NCBI GenBank assembly: GCA_002633025.1
Contig: NMRB01001150.1
Location: forward strand, 50,271-114,270
Origin: Notospermus geniculatus
Lineage: Eukaryota; Nemertea; Pilidiophora; Heteronemertea; Lineidae
Direction: 5' to 3'
DNA: 64,000 nucleotides
Shown here piece after piece: positions 23,708 through 36,000 of this stretch (its first letter is position 1; each line of letters opens with the position of its first letter). The translations under genes and the position numbers were made by a program. The notes below the pieces were generated by a model. That model was not told the origin of the DNA. It saw nothing but the letters and a program-made list of their open reading frames with translations, and made no database searches.

Positions 23708-24344
23708 GGATACTAATCTGTGTAATCTTTGGAGGCTATGTAACTGACGTCCCAATACTACTGTGCCTATCACCAGTGACTCTGGAATCCCATTTCAGCA
23801 AAATTTGGCCTTTAAAATCGCACAACCAAAGATCAATAGTTTCTTGATCTTCTTGTGTGCGGCCAGTTTCATCATCAATGGGTACAAAATCAAGTCTCTA
23901 TTTTCTGTGGACAAATTTATCGAACTATTAATATGATTAAGCGATCCTCATCGTTTGTTGAATGATTATGGAACAAAATACAGGTGTGTTAGTAGAAGGT
24001 GACTCTGTTGTGAATTGTACATGTAATAAACCTTTTTCTGTTGAAACTTAATAACCTTTGACTGATCTTCATCTGTGATTGCATATGATTTACATCTTAC
24101 TCATCCTCTGAGTCTGAGTGGACTTATGGGATACCAGACAGCCAAACTGATGACACCTGCACTGAATGAGCAAAACTGGATTTCAAATGTTGTGCTGGTA
24201 ACTACTATTTTACACTACAGAGGGCAGGACATTCCAAGAACTGTATGTGTCATGGGAATCCTAGGGTGTATTTGAATCCCCATTCTTGACAACACTCGTG
24301 CTGACCCAGTTCATGTAGTTGACTCAACTCGAGAACGGCAGTTT

Positions 24345-24458
24345 CCAACACTGAGAAAGCAACTTGTGTCGGGCCAAGAACGTGTTCTTCTCAACCCTAT
24401 GCTGAGTGGGGAGTGAGAAGAACACGTTCTTGACGTTCAAAACCGCCGTTCTCGAGAT
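24345..24458. mobile_element. Nested inverted-repeat element
   Basis: Outer CTCGAGAACGGC pairs with GCCGTTCTCGAG; inner AAGAACGTGTTCTTCTCA pairs with TGAGAAGAACACGTTCTT. Confidence 0.65.
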
Positions 24459-25383
24459 GAAATTGTGATGAACTATTTATGGCCTCCACACCTCACGGTG
24501 GGGAGGACATATTGGTTTCGCAGGATTTCTTTCTTTCTCTCCAATTTTCACATTCCCGGGACGGTTCTGCAAAAACTACTGAACGGATCGCGCTCAAACT
24601 TCGTCACAAGCAGCAATATGATTGTTGCCAGGTCTGAAAGGCTGGAATTTTACATACTTGCATTATTAACCGATTTTGGGGCGATTTTTAATGAAAAATT
24701 CGCCGGCTCGCTGAGATCGTGACGCAGTCAACAACCATGACGTCGCCCCCAGCAACACAGCGTCACTCGCGGCGGCCGCGACGCAGTTTTCGCTGACGTC
24801 ATATATATTTTCTCGGATGCACGGTGACGTCACGGGGCACTACTGCACACGTTCCAGGAATAATTTCTAGGTCAGTCATCTGGCCAATCGGCGATCGACA
24901 TGATAATTACATTTAGGTCAGCATGGCGGCGTACATGTGCTCGTGTCAGTTCTGACGGCGTAGTGCCGTGGATAACTTCAGTATTCAGTCTCCAAAGATT
25001 ATCGTTACACATCACATCCAATCCTCAATCCAATCCTCAACTCTCAACCCTTTATTCTTAAAAACTTTCGAGAATCATCATCACAAAAATAGGATGTTTT
25101 AAGCGACGTAAACAGGAGCGACAAACGCAGTTGTAAAGGCGTACGTGCATAGCCCCGGACGGCCCGGTATGTAGCTTGGCCTACATAATCATACATACAC
25201 TGTCTCAACGAATTTCAACATGTTCAGTAGCACCAAGATTATCATCAGACTTGGCACTTTCAGTCCCAAGGATGGAGAAACATGTTAGCTCTGGCATATC
25301 TGGATGTGGAGGTCATCAAATTCGCTGTTGAGCGAATTTAACATTTCTAGTTCTAACTATTTCTACCAAACCAGGACAGGCGA

Positions 25384-25581
25384 ACTCGGGGTCATAGTGC
25401 TAAACTTGTGAAACCTAATGCAAGGACTGAGATTCGTCGAGCTAGTTTCACACATCGAGTCATAAATAGTTGGAATGGACTAAGTGATGGAACAGTGTGT
25501 TCAAAGACACTCAACATTTTTAAAGGTAGACTCGATAAAGAATGGAGAGATAGGAGATTTACCCATCCAGAACTTGATTAA
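25384..25581 (+). mobile_element. 3' end of a non-LTR retrotransposon ORF2 (CR1/L2-like)
   Basis: Frame 25384-25581 reads TRGHSAKLVKPNARTEIRR, then SFTHRVINSWNGLSD, then FKGRLDKEW, then a stop. The RG(H)S..L.KP, F..RV...WN.L and F...LD..W signature is the typical C-terminus after the reverse transcriptase of CR1/jockey-clade LINEs. The rest of the element is absent, as expected for 5' truncation. Confidence 0.8.
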
Positions 25582-25991
25582 GCTTACGTCAAATTATGAA
25601 CTATATCGATACGTAACGAAAATCTAACGATATATCCGGCCTCTTGTTTGACTACTCCACTCCACAATACACATACCGCATGCGCAAACGACTTAGTAAC
25701 CAGTATCTAAACGTAACAATGGTTAACAGGACTAACCTAGTCCTTGGACCTGATGATGATGGTGATGGTGGAGTCAGCAGCTACATGAACTAGCTTGGCA
25801 TGAGTGTAGTCAAGAACAGGGATTTGAATATGCCCTGGGTGTCCTCTGGAACGCAGTGATTTCATGAGGATTCAATGATATTTTCAAATTTCATGTCCTG
25901 TGTGAAATGCCTGCAACAATGCCTTTCAATTTCATGGCAAAGCGAAGTAAAGTTGCCAAAAGGACAAAGTTCTTGCAGGCAGTTGTTGCAG

Positions 25992-26133
25992 TTGAAGGAT
26001 CACGGTATTGCCAATTTTCTCGACAGTTGGCACCTCTCCAACCCATTTTGTAGTTCCTCTTACTGCCGCTAGGTGGCTCCCTCTACGTTAGCAGTCAAAT
26101 AATGCATTTGAGATCCAATACCTTGCTCCTTTA
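25992..26133. mobile_element. MITE, CACGGTATTG family (copy 1)
   Basis: Shares GGATCACGGTATTGCCA, TTACTGCCGCTAGGT and GCATTTGAGATCCAATACC with 27599-27808; this copy lacks an internal block present in the other. Confidence 0.7.
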
Positions 26134-26587
26134 ACTTTGAACCATGACAACAGTCTGTGAGAACTTTGTCCTTTCGTTCGTTGTACCCGATCTAATATCA
26201 CTGGGTCTAAAGAAACTAAATAAAACACAGAAAAAAACATATCATTTCAGGTTTTAAAATCTTTTTTCTTCCCACAACCTAAACAGAAGCAAATATTTAC
26301 AAATCAAATACATCCTAGCACAAATTTATGAGGTAGGCCTCCACTCAGTTGATCTCGAAAGAATACAATACAAGGGGGTTAGTCCAACAGAATTTGTGTA
26401 TCGTCTGGCAATGTCGCTGTCAGTAGTGCAACGGTTCAAATCGTATTTCTATCCACTTGGCAGGTGAACAAAACCACCATTCTCCACGCATCAGTTACGT
26501 CACTCGACTTGGGGCTCCACTCGGAGCAATCTAAAATACGAAACAAATACCAACCATAGACAATTCTCAAATTGACGTAAATGAGAA

Positions 26588-26781
26588 AGATCTGCGCACT
26601 TCCCCCGAAATCGCAACCATAACCTCGGTCTGAAACTGAATGACGTGACGTGGAGAACCCCATGACAGTGACTTCGACGACATTGCATCCAGGTTGACCA
26701 TTGCTGAATCATGGATTGCGTCACGTCAGCTGGTTTCAGATCGAGGTTGTGGTTGCGATTTCGGCGAACTGCGCAGATCTA
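26588..26781. mobile_element. Long inverted repeat
   Basis: About 60-bp arms: AGATCTGCGCA...CGAAATCGCAACCA...GTCTGAAAC on the left, mirrored by GTTTCAGATCGAGG...GCGAACTGCGCAGATCT on the right, around a loop of about 70 bp. Confidence 0.75.
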
Positions 26782-26983
26782 CCAATTCAAGAATCGTCTA
26801 CATGCCAGATTTCAAGACCACTTATGTCAACATGGTAAAATGAGGACCTGTATACTTCATGCAAACAACGTTACCCTGTCCACACACCCAAACATCGTGA
26901 CGTAATCAGTGTTCCTTAGCACTCACTCCTTTTGTTGCTGCACGCAAACGGTTGTGAGCAGTGACAAACGAACCAAGTGCTAA

Positions 26984-27197
26984 AGCCTGCCGCACACTGG
27001 AGCCATCTGCTGAGCAAAGTCATTCGCGATTTTTTGCTCAGCAGATAGCTCGCGTGTGCGTGTAATTTCGGTGAGTTCTTTGCCTCACGAGGCAGAAAGC
27101 TCACGTGTGCACGTATTTTTTTTCGGTGAGCTATCTGCTGAGCAAACGGTCTCGAATTACTTTTTGCTCAGCAGATAGCTCCAGTGTGCGGCAGGCT
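26984..27197. mobile_element. MITE with TAA target duplication (Harbinger-like)
   Basis: Ends AGCCTGCCGCACACTGGAGC and GCTCCAGTGTGCGGCAGGCT are perfect inverses, flanked by TAA on both sides (26981-26983, 27198-27200). Inside, CTGCTGAGCAAA and TTTGCTCAGCAG words occur as nested inverted repeats. Confidence 0.8.
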
Positions 27198-27598
27198 TAA
27201 GAACCTGTGATTACTTCAGGATGCAAGCCAAAATGCTACCAGTAATCTTCCATAATTCTCTATAACTAGTTTGACAAACAAACAGTAGATGGACCCACAG
27301 TAGAGTTATCACCTGCTGAATGTAATTTAGCATAGTCTTTACAGAACTTGGTGCTTATAATTCCCGATCTATGTATGTACAAAACTCACAAACAACAACA
27401 ATATACCGAAAAATACAATTTTCAAAAACATCACATAACATCACCTACAACAATTCAAACTGTTACAATACACTTTAAACTGTGAAAAATTCTCCATAGA
27501 ATCAAAATAAATTACAAGCTTTTCAAGGATAGTCAAAGATCAGTCCCAAAGTGGACATTTCTCTTTACCTTGACCTCAACAGTTGGAACGCCTCTCAC

Positions 27599-27808
27599 TT
27601 AAAGGACCACGGTATTGCCACTTTTTCTCGACAGCCGGCGCCACTCTCCAACCCAGGAACTAACTACGTTGTCGGCAAATTGACCTGATTTACTACTTAC
27701 ACTTTTGTAACACATTTTTGTAGTTCATCTTACTGCCGCTAGGTAGCTCCCTCTACGTCGGCAGTCAAATAACGCATTTGAGATCCAATACCGTGCACCT
27801 TTAAATAT
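27599..27808. mobile_element. MITE, CACGGTATTG family (copy 2)
   Basis: Ends AAAGGACCACGGTATTG and CAATACCGTGCACCTTT are inverted. Longer relative of 25992-26133. Confidence 0.75.
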
Positions 27809-27830
27809 AGCATATTGTGGCTGAGGCCCT

Positions 27831-28011
27831 AATGGGAGACTTTAGTGCTGTTAGAGGCCACCACCAGTTATCGGTCCTAGAATGTCACAGAATGTGAAGT
27901 TGCAGTTGAGTAGGGCACACCACCAGGTCATGACATGAGGCTGTGGCCAATGTCTGTGACGTTCTAAGACTGCTAACTGCTGGTGGCCTCTGACGGCAGT
28001 CTCCCATTAGG
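27831..28011. mobile_element. MITE with ATGGGAGACTTT termini (copy 2)
   Basis: ATGGGAGACTTTAGTGC at the left and CAGTCTCCCAT at the right, TA flanks, and internal TCGGTCCTAGAATGTCACAG shared with 6749-6957. Confidence 0.75.
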
Positions 28012-30021
28012 GAGGTTACAGCGTTGTAGAGTCACCTTTTCAGGACTCGTTATTTTGACACCAGGAGAATCATAGCAAAAATGTGAGGACAAAACATGAT
28101 TAAAATGAGCAGTTTTTTACCACTGATGTGTATTGCTTGGACGAATACTAAGACTTTCGGATGTGGACTCATGGACTCTGAGAGTCCACGGACTTGGACT
28201 CATGGACTCTGAGATCCAGTGGCAAACTTCACAAAAATCTTGGCACTTTAAGCCTCGACTCAGTCATGAGTATTGGGTAGAATAATCGATTACAAAAGAT
28301 TAAATATTACATCATCAAAACACAAGCATATCACAGCACTCACAACAAAAAAATATGTCCAGGAAAAAAATGAAATAGACAAAAATGGACTATTGGTTAA
28401 GAATTTTCAAAGAAGCACCCAATGGACATTTTCCACCTTGTGAAAAAAGGTGGCGTTGCAATTTGGGAGACTTCTGAGATATTGCAGCAGTGTGGATCAA
28501 GAGTACATTTTGACCTGCATGTAGTAAAGATACAAACATGTTTGTACAGATGGGTGGAATGCATCATGTCAAGTTCTTAAATAATAAAATACAGCAGTTG
28601 ATCTTATTAGACACATCATAGACAAGGACTTCAGTATCATACATCAACTTTAGCAGAATTTCAGAGATGGTACATGATCTCCTTGGGTTAAAATTCCCAT
28701 TATATTGGCCAACTTTTCAGGCTTTCTTTCAAGACATAAGGATTAAAATGACTTAGACCTTAGGTGGTACAGAGGCTTTGCAATGACTTCATCCTGCCAT
28801 TCTGGAGGACACAGGGTGCAGAGGTGTGAGCCGACCGTGACGCGACTTGCGTGAAGTGTGCCACGCCATTGTTTGATGGGGCATGCACGACTCATTTCGC
28901 TGCGCCTCTGCAGCAGGTATACTCCAGCATGGCGTCTTGTGACTTCATATGCAGAGCCTCAGTGCTGGGCCTTGTGGTGTATGGCTACCATATTATGTTT
29001 TAAATTACAAGAACATTCATGAGTTGTATTTGTTACAAATTTCTCCTTGATCCTGGGTCCAGGGAAAAGCACCAATACAAAGCTAGTCAAACAACAAAAG
29101 TGCAAAATAAATATACAGCGTGCATCAAAAAATTACTTGGTTAATAAATTACATTAATATCATGTAAAATGGACGGGTCATGATATGGGCTTACAAGAGT
29201 GACTTAAAGTCACATCTCGAAAATTGTTTATTAAATTCTACATCTACATCACAAGTGGGCCAAGGCCCCTCACTATCAAAATGGTACGGTCCAGGTTACT
29301 CAAGGACAGTCCATTTGGATAGAGCTATGTTTGGAAAGGCCGGACAAATTTTAAATTTTGTCCAACGTGATATGTATATTGATAATGGTGTATAGAAGAA
29401 GCAACAGACTAGTGCAAAATATCACATTTTTTTCACCTCATATTGAGAATAAAGTCAAGGACACTTTCAAGGTCAAGGACACTTTCAAGGTCACTAAGAC
29501 TTCCACTGCTGCAAGTTTCAATAACTCACAGTCAATAATGCCACCATCCAGTCCCATACATCATGAATAATTCAAACCTTGTCAATGAACGGTAGCGAAA
29601 ATGTTTGTCAATTCTCCCCTAAACTGTGAAATTTTTCTGCATAATTTATGCATCACGGCCGCAGAATGACTCATTATTGATTGAAAAGCACTTTTGCTTG
29701 TAAAACTGCCACAGAATTTCAATAAATTTTGCAGTATGACGTCTGATTATCCAATGCCTGGATCTGATCATATTTGTAAGATATCCATGATCAACAAAAT
29801 TTTGTTTTCAATCAAGTCAAAATATATCCATTGGCCAAGTGCACCTCAAATATTGTAAAGCTACAAAATAACCATGAAAACCTCACATAAACTTTGTGGA
29901 ATGATGTAAATATCATTTTACAGAATGTATCATGTAAATATAAATTTACAAATTCTTCATTACGGTATTTATAAAACTGTACATCTATTTATTTCGAGTA
30001 TTTTCAAAAATCGTTCATCTT

Positions 30022-33000
30022 TTAAACCATGACTGTCGTCAAATGCTGAACATCCTCGGGAGATTTCTTTGCGCTCACGTTTCTAAGATTCAAGTCCTTG
30101 TTCACATTGTTATATTCATGAAGACTTGTCGACCGGTCTTTCTGCGTTGCACATCGTTCCGTGGTGAGGCTTCGTTTTCCGTGATTCACAAAACTGGTGT
30201 TGTAGGTCGTGCTGTATTCACCTTGAGTTTCAGTTTCTTTCGCCGTCAACGCTTCCGCTCTTTTCTGCAGAGTCTCAAATAAGCCAAATTTTGTTGGAGC
30301 ACCTTAAAGTAGAGAAATGAACCAAAATATAGGAAAAGCACTTCACATTATTTCCCTAGTTTTTCAACAAACATTATTTCCTTCGGCTACCAAGAGTGGC
30401 ACAATGAAACATTGGGGCCTGTCACCTCCGATTCAATCCCTGGTCGGACCAATTCTTTATTTCATGTAAATGAGACGGTTGTTGGCACTCAACTATCAAT
30501 TTCACATTTTCCAAAAACAAGTCTATGAAAATGAAGGAGAAACTCATTTGATCACATCACTGTAAATGTGCTGTCAAAATGCCAGGCACCGACTGATTTA
30601 TGGCTGGCAAATTCTTACCGGTACCAACCCTAGTTTTCATGCCTGTCCCTGCTTCAAGCCTGCACCGTTTGGATAATTTAAGAATTTTCTAACCCAAGTC
30701 CTTGTCTGGAATTATGAATTTCTCTCCCGGAAGAGACAAAACCCCCAGCAATATTTCAAGGAGGACATTTTTTTGTTGATTACGAGTCCATTATCCACTT
30801 CACAAAGATATTGCAACTCGTGTTTTCAGCCACTGTCACCATGGTAATCAGATGATGATTGATAACTTGACACTGATTGGTTCCAATACAATTAGACTCT
30901 AATAAAGTAGAAACTTTGAGAAATTTAATCATGTTTATTACAATGGTTTTATGCCCTCATCTGGTGCATGTATTGTGTCTTGAACTAAAGGAAACTTTTG
31001 ATCTTTAGATTTTTCATGATGAAATCGCCACACGAATAAGCAGTAATGAAATTATTCCTCATATTTTAAATGGGCTGGGAGCAATTTAAGATCATGCCAA
31101 ATGAGGTAATTTGAACAGAAGGGAAAATTTTAATCTTCAGAGTTTGAATGATGAAATCCTGGACAGCTTTTGAATGAAATTATCACATTTTTTAATGGGC
31201 CGAGGCGAGAGCAACAAGGGATGCGGAATGAGGTGCTGTAATTCAATCCCCTTGAAAACAATGAAAATAATGTTGACAATCGCCTTGTTTATCATGGATT
31301 TCTGATACCAGCCGATTTTCCGACAGAGGATTTAACGACAGAAACGTCGATGCAGAAGCAATTAATTATGGCAGTTTCCCAATCGTTTGATTTCCATCAC
31401 TGCACGGTTTCTGGGGTGGTGCAGTGGAAACATAGATCTCAGGTTCAATCCCGTTCATTCCTATGACTGTATGTGGTAAAGGGGGCGCTCCTTGACAGCA
31501 CAGGTTTTCTCTGGGCTCTGGTTTAGTATTGTTTCGTGAGTGGTTATTAAAAAAATGAAATGGCCAGGGCCATTGTGCTCACCTCTGTGACAGAGTATGA
31601 AGTGTGAGTAGCTTGGTGATACACTGAATGGTGAAGGATTAGTGCAGAAACATCGTAACATTTACTACCGATGAGATACGGCGAAAGTCAATTTTTCAAG
31701 ATGGCCGCCTGGCAGCCATGTTGAAGTCCAATCGAACCGAAATTTGGCATATAAGTAGACGGTACCAAGACACATATTTAGGCACGGTTAAAGCATCCTA
31801 GCTCCCACAATTTATGAGGTGTGGGTCGAAGTCCATTTTTCAAGATGGCTCCCTGGCGGCCATATTTGACGTCGAATCTGACTGAAATTTACCATATATT
31901 TATATGGTACCTGGATACATATTTTGACAACGTTAAAACATCCTACCTACTCCTATTTATAAAATGTGGGTCAAAGTCCATTTTTCAAGATGGCTTCCTG
32001 GCGGCCATATTTGATGTCCGATCGGGTTGAAATTTGGTGCATTCGTGTAGGGTGCCTAGATATATCTTCACACCAAATCACAACACTCTATGTCAAATAG
32101 CAATGAAATGTGCCACCAAACAGTGAATTTTGAACTTTGACCTCTGTGACCTTGAAAAGTAGGTCAAATCAAAAACCCGGGATTTATGTGATGAAGTCTC
32201 ATCAGAGGAATCCACCATAAAAGTTTCGTGGTTCTAGCTAACCGCGTTCAGGAGATACGGCCGAAAGAAGGTTTTCACAAAGCGCCCCCTACAGGCCAGA
32301 GTGTACAAGCAGCAGCGCTAAGTATCGGTCCAGAGATAGTTTTTACCATAGGGTACCTGTACACCAAATTTCAAGTTTGTAACCCAAGCGGTTTAGAAAC
32401 GTGCCACCCCTGTTAACGACGACGGACGACGACGACGACGGACGGAGCCACTAATATATGCTAATGTGGTTAACCACATAAGAAAATGTCGTTAGGTGGT
32501 CAAAATATGTCTCCTAACTACTCCAATGTGGTTTGTTAGGGAATAAGGACAATAACCACTTAAGAAATACAACCTCCTTAGAGCTCTCTGCAGTGTCGTC
32601 GTCCGAATGCAGAAGTTTTCTTAGGTGGTTAACCACCTAAGAGAAAATGACCACCTAGGAGCCCATTCAAGATGAAAATAACCTCCTAAGCCCCCATCTG
32701 CAAACACGGACGACGACGACGGACGACGGACGACACACCATGGGAGAAGCTCACCTCACAGAGGTGAGCTAAAAAAAAACACCTGAGTTTGCACAACAGA
32801 AATTACATTTTTTACGGCTAAAATTGTCCTGGGTGTTACGAATGAAAATCTACATTGTTTTACTTCAGATTTGTACAGGGCCTACCAAAGTTTTTTTGAA
32901 AAGAAATTACTTGATTTTTTTAATACCCATCACAATTTCTTGCCTGGTAATGGCTTACCAATGTACCGGTAACATCCCTGGATTTACCAGCAGAGTGCAT

Positions 33001-36000
33001 CAAAGCAACACTACCAGAATAAGCCATGCGATTTGAAAGACCTGTAATATTGACAGGATTATGCAAATCCATGCCACGAAAGGCCAGCTTTTCCTAATCC
33101 TGTCGTGATGTCAGTCCATTCAAAACGACGCATGTTAAACCAACCGACAAAAGATTTCATACAATTTCCTGTCGCCGTATTTATCCATTTTATCGTGTGC
33201 TAAGTTAAGTGTTGCGATGAATTAAACCTGTCATTAATGTCAATTAAACAGCATTAGCAGGCGATCGGATCAGCTGGTCCCACGTAACATGAGAACACCG
33301 CCACGATACCATTAAATGATCGAAGAATTATCGTAAACCATTATTGGATATTTTCATCTATTCTTCAAGTTCGTTTGTGTTAGAGAGCTGCAGCGATGGA
33401 CGGATTTTTACCTGCCGTCTGTCTCATCTAATAGCCAAAGGTGGGATTGAATGAGAGTGAGATTTACTGTCTACCTAAGCGCCAGTTCCCAATGTCACCA
33501 TTTGTGTTGGTGACATCACCTACGGACATGATGGAGCGAGCATAAACCGCTGATTACTGTATAGTCTCAGGATGATCTTAATCAGGGTTTGTATGCCTGG
33601 ACAAGGGGATATGTTACCATAGCCCTGATCATCCGGGACCTTATTCCTAAGCCTAAAGCCTCCTCGGGACTTGCGGATATGTAAGTTTAGTGGTTCCCAA
33701 TCCTTCCAACGGGGCAGATGATGGCCAGTCATATGGAGCCGCAAGTCTTCCTCAGGCTTGTGAAATATGTAGCTTCGGAAAATCACGCATGTTCGTCGGA
33801 TGATCTTTCATATCCATGCACGCTAAGGCCTTGCACCTCACTTTGTAACCTGGCATTGGCCGAGCCATTTAACTTCAATGATTTTGCCATTACCGAAGTC
33901 GTGCTCAAATTTGATGGTGGCACTACTTTGAATGTAGGCCTAAATATATTCACATCTTAGTATAGAATTGGTTTACAATCAGAGGCGCTCAATAAATCTC
34001 TTATGACAACTTCTATTGAAGCAAACCAAAGGTCTACCAAAGAAATAGGTTACGCATTGGCCCTAAGTAATCCCTCACCTCAGCCATGACAAAGCCGCTT
34101 AGATTTTCAACATTTGGTTGGTATTGAAAAACCACCAACAATCAGAAGGTTTAGATCAGTTTGCCAAGGCAAATTTTGTATGCCGGTAATAAGTAATCCA
34201 GACCTATGATGGTATACAGTTAATAGGGAGTAGTATTTCAATAGGCGCAGTAAAGATCACAATTCACTTCTTTATTGGTAGTCGTCTGCATTGATATGAG
34301 TGACAGGTTGTGTGTAAGGCTCCAGTTCCATAGAGCTCACGTTGACACTTTTCACGCGCCACGCTTCACGTTTTCCTTTCGTTCCTCGATTCAGCGCACA
34401 ACGAGACACACATTACCTGTCCTGTGGCATGCTTTCTCCGAGGAACGAAAGGAAAACGTGAAGCGTGGCGCGTGAAAAGTGTCAACGTGAGCTCTATGGA
34501 ACTGGAGCCTAAGGGTCTGCAGATAAATACACTGCAGGGGTCACCTTTCAGAGAAGCATCCACTAACTAATGAGAGTAAAAATTGGCCATCATAACATGT
34601 ATGCATGTATACGCTTTCGCACAAAATATTTACCCAGTTTTTAAAGTATGAAAAGTTTGAGTGTATTATACGAGCAGATATAATCCAGCCAGAAAAAATT
34701 GTTCTCCATTTAGTGGGATTAGAAAACAAAACCAGACACGTGAAAATAAAACCGATATTTAATAAACTAGACACTTTTTTTTAACAGAAGTGAGCCTGAG
34801 GCAAGTATCTTTCCAAATACTGCCCCACTTTACAAAATAACAAAGGATGCAAATCTCTGCAACGGGGGAAATATTCAGATCCATTTTGACATGAAAGTGA
34901 CAATCCCATCGCGTGTTTGCTGAATAAGTTCATCAATTATTCACACACTTGCAATGTTTGCTTGTGTTCCAGGTACATACATAAGGCTCTTAGCTTAACC
35001 TGCCCTGAGGCTAAATGAAATGTATTCATCGTTTTTTGGGATGTTCGTATTGAGTGCGAGAAATTTACAGACACATAAACAGAACCTGTAATGCCAATAT
35101 CAGTACAGGCGCAGACTCAAGGGGTGCGCCCACCCCTTTCAGCCAACAAATCTGTAAAATCGACTGGAAAATTATGAAATTAGGAGCAAATCATTGAAAT
35201 TCACCGCAGATTTCAATGTTTCTAGCACAGTGTGCCCCCTCTTTTCCGAAATCGTGATCCGCCCCTGGTAAAAGTAGTTCGGGCCCCTCCCCTTGCTAGC
35301 TATGTAGTGAGGCGGATTCAGGTAGGTTTTTGGATTAGCAGCGCCAGAACTACTGCAAATGCAGTACGAAGACCTGGGCCCCACTCTGAAAATGCTCAAA
35401 ACCACGGTGAAAACATTGTGACATAAAGAGGGAAGCACGCGCCACTTCCGCCCCTGGTCCTAAGAAACTTCACGCATCAAGAGTACAAAGCAAACTCCAC
35501 GAATGATTCACTGGGAAAAGTTAATGTTTTCCCAAGGATTGCTCAGAAGAACAATAGGAAATTCATGAAAGAAATCAAACTTGCCACGGCGACAACTTCA
35601 GTTGAGTGGAAAACCGCTGTTTTCTTATGATCACTGAGACGGAAGAGATTTTCTAGAGCAATACGACGCAGCACGAATGGAGCCTGAAGGCTTCTGAAGA
35701 AAGCCTGACTATAATCTGATCACTGAATCCCAGTTCTCATCATTGCCCACCTCTGACGTTGCGGGTTCAATCCATTGTCAGACCTGGGGCGACTGCACAG
35801 AAGGTCCGATCGTGCTTTCGGGGGAAAATGCGTTACAACTGTCGATAGGCGCCGGTAGCAGTATTGGACATTCTGTGCGGTCGGTCTTGCTCCTTCTATG
35901 ATGGAGCGCGTGTGTTACCACCTGTTGTACTTTATACAAATTCTCGTGATTTGCTTCAATAAAATCACCACAGTCAATCATAATACACTCAGATTGACAG

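Larger units (their letters stand above)
22427..30021. other. Region between CDCA3 and CFAP107, no recognised gene
   Basis: Contains CDCA3 3'UTR candidates, a piggyBac-like MITE, several other inverted-repeat elements and a LINE 3' end. A GC-richer patch at about 24700-24960 holds TGACGTCA words and a CAGCATGGCGGCG; no gene can be built from it. 28010-30020 shows nothing beyond AT-rich sequence and an 18-bp direct repeat at about 29456-29495. Confidence 0.45.

Noticed and set aside
24918-24957. Possible first exon with CAGCATGGCGGCG
   Set aside because: The frame stops after about ten codons and no downstream exon or donor supports a gene.
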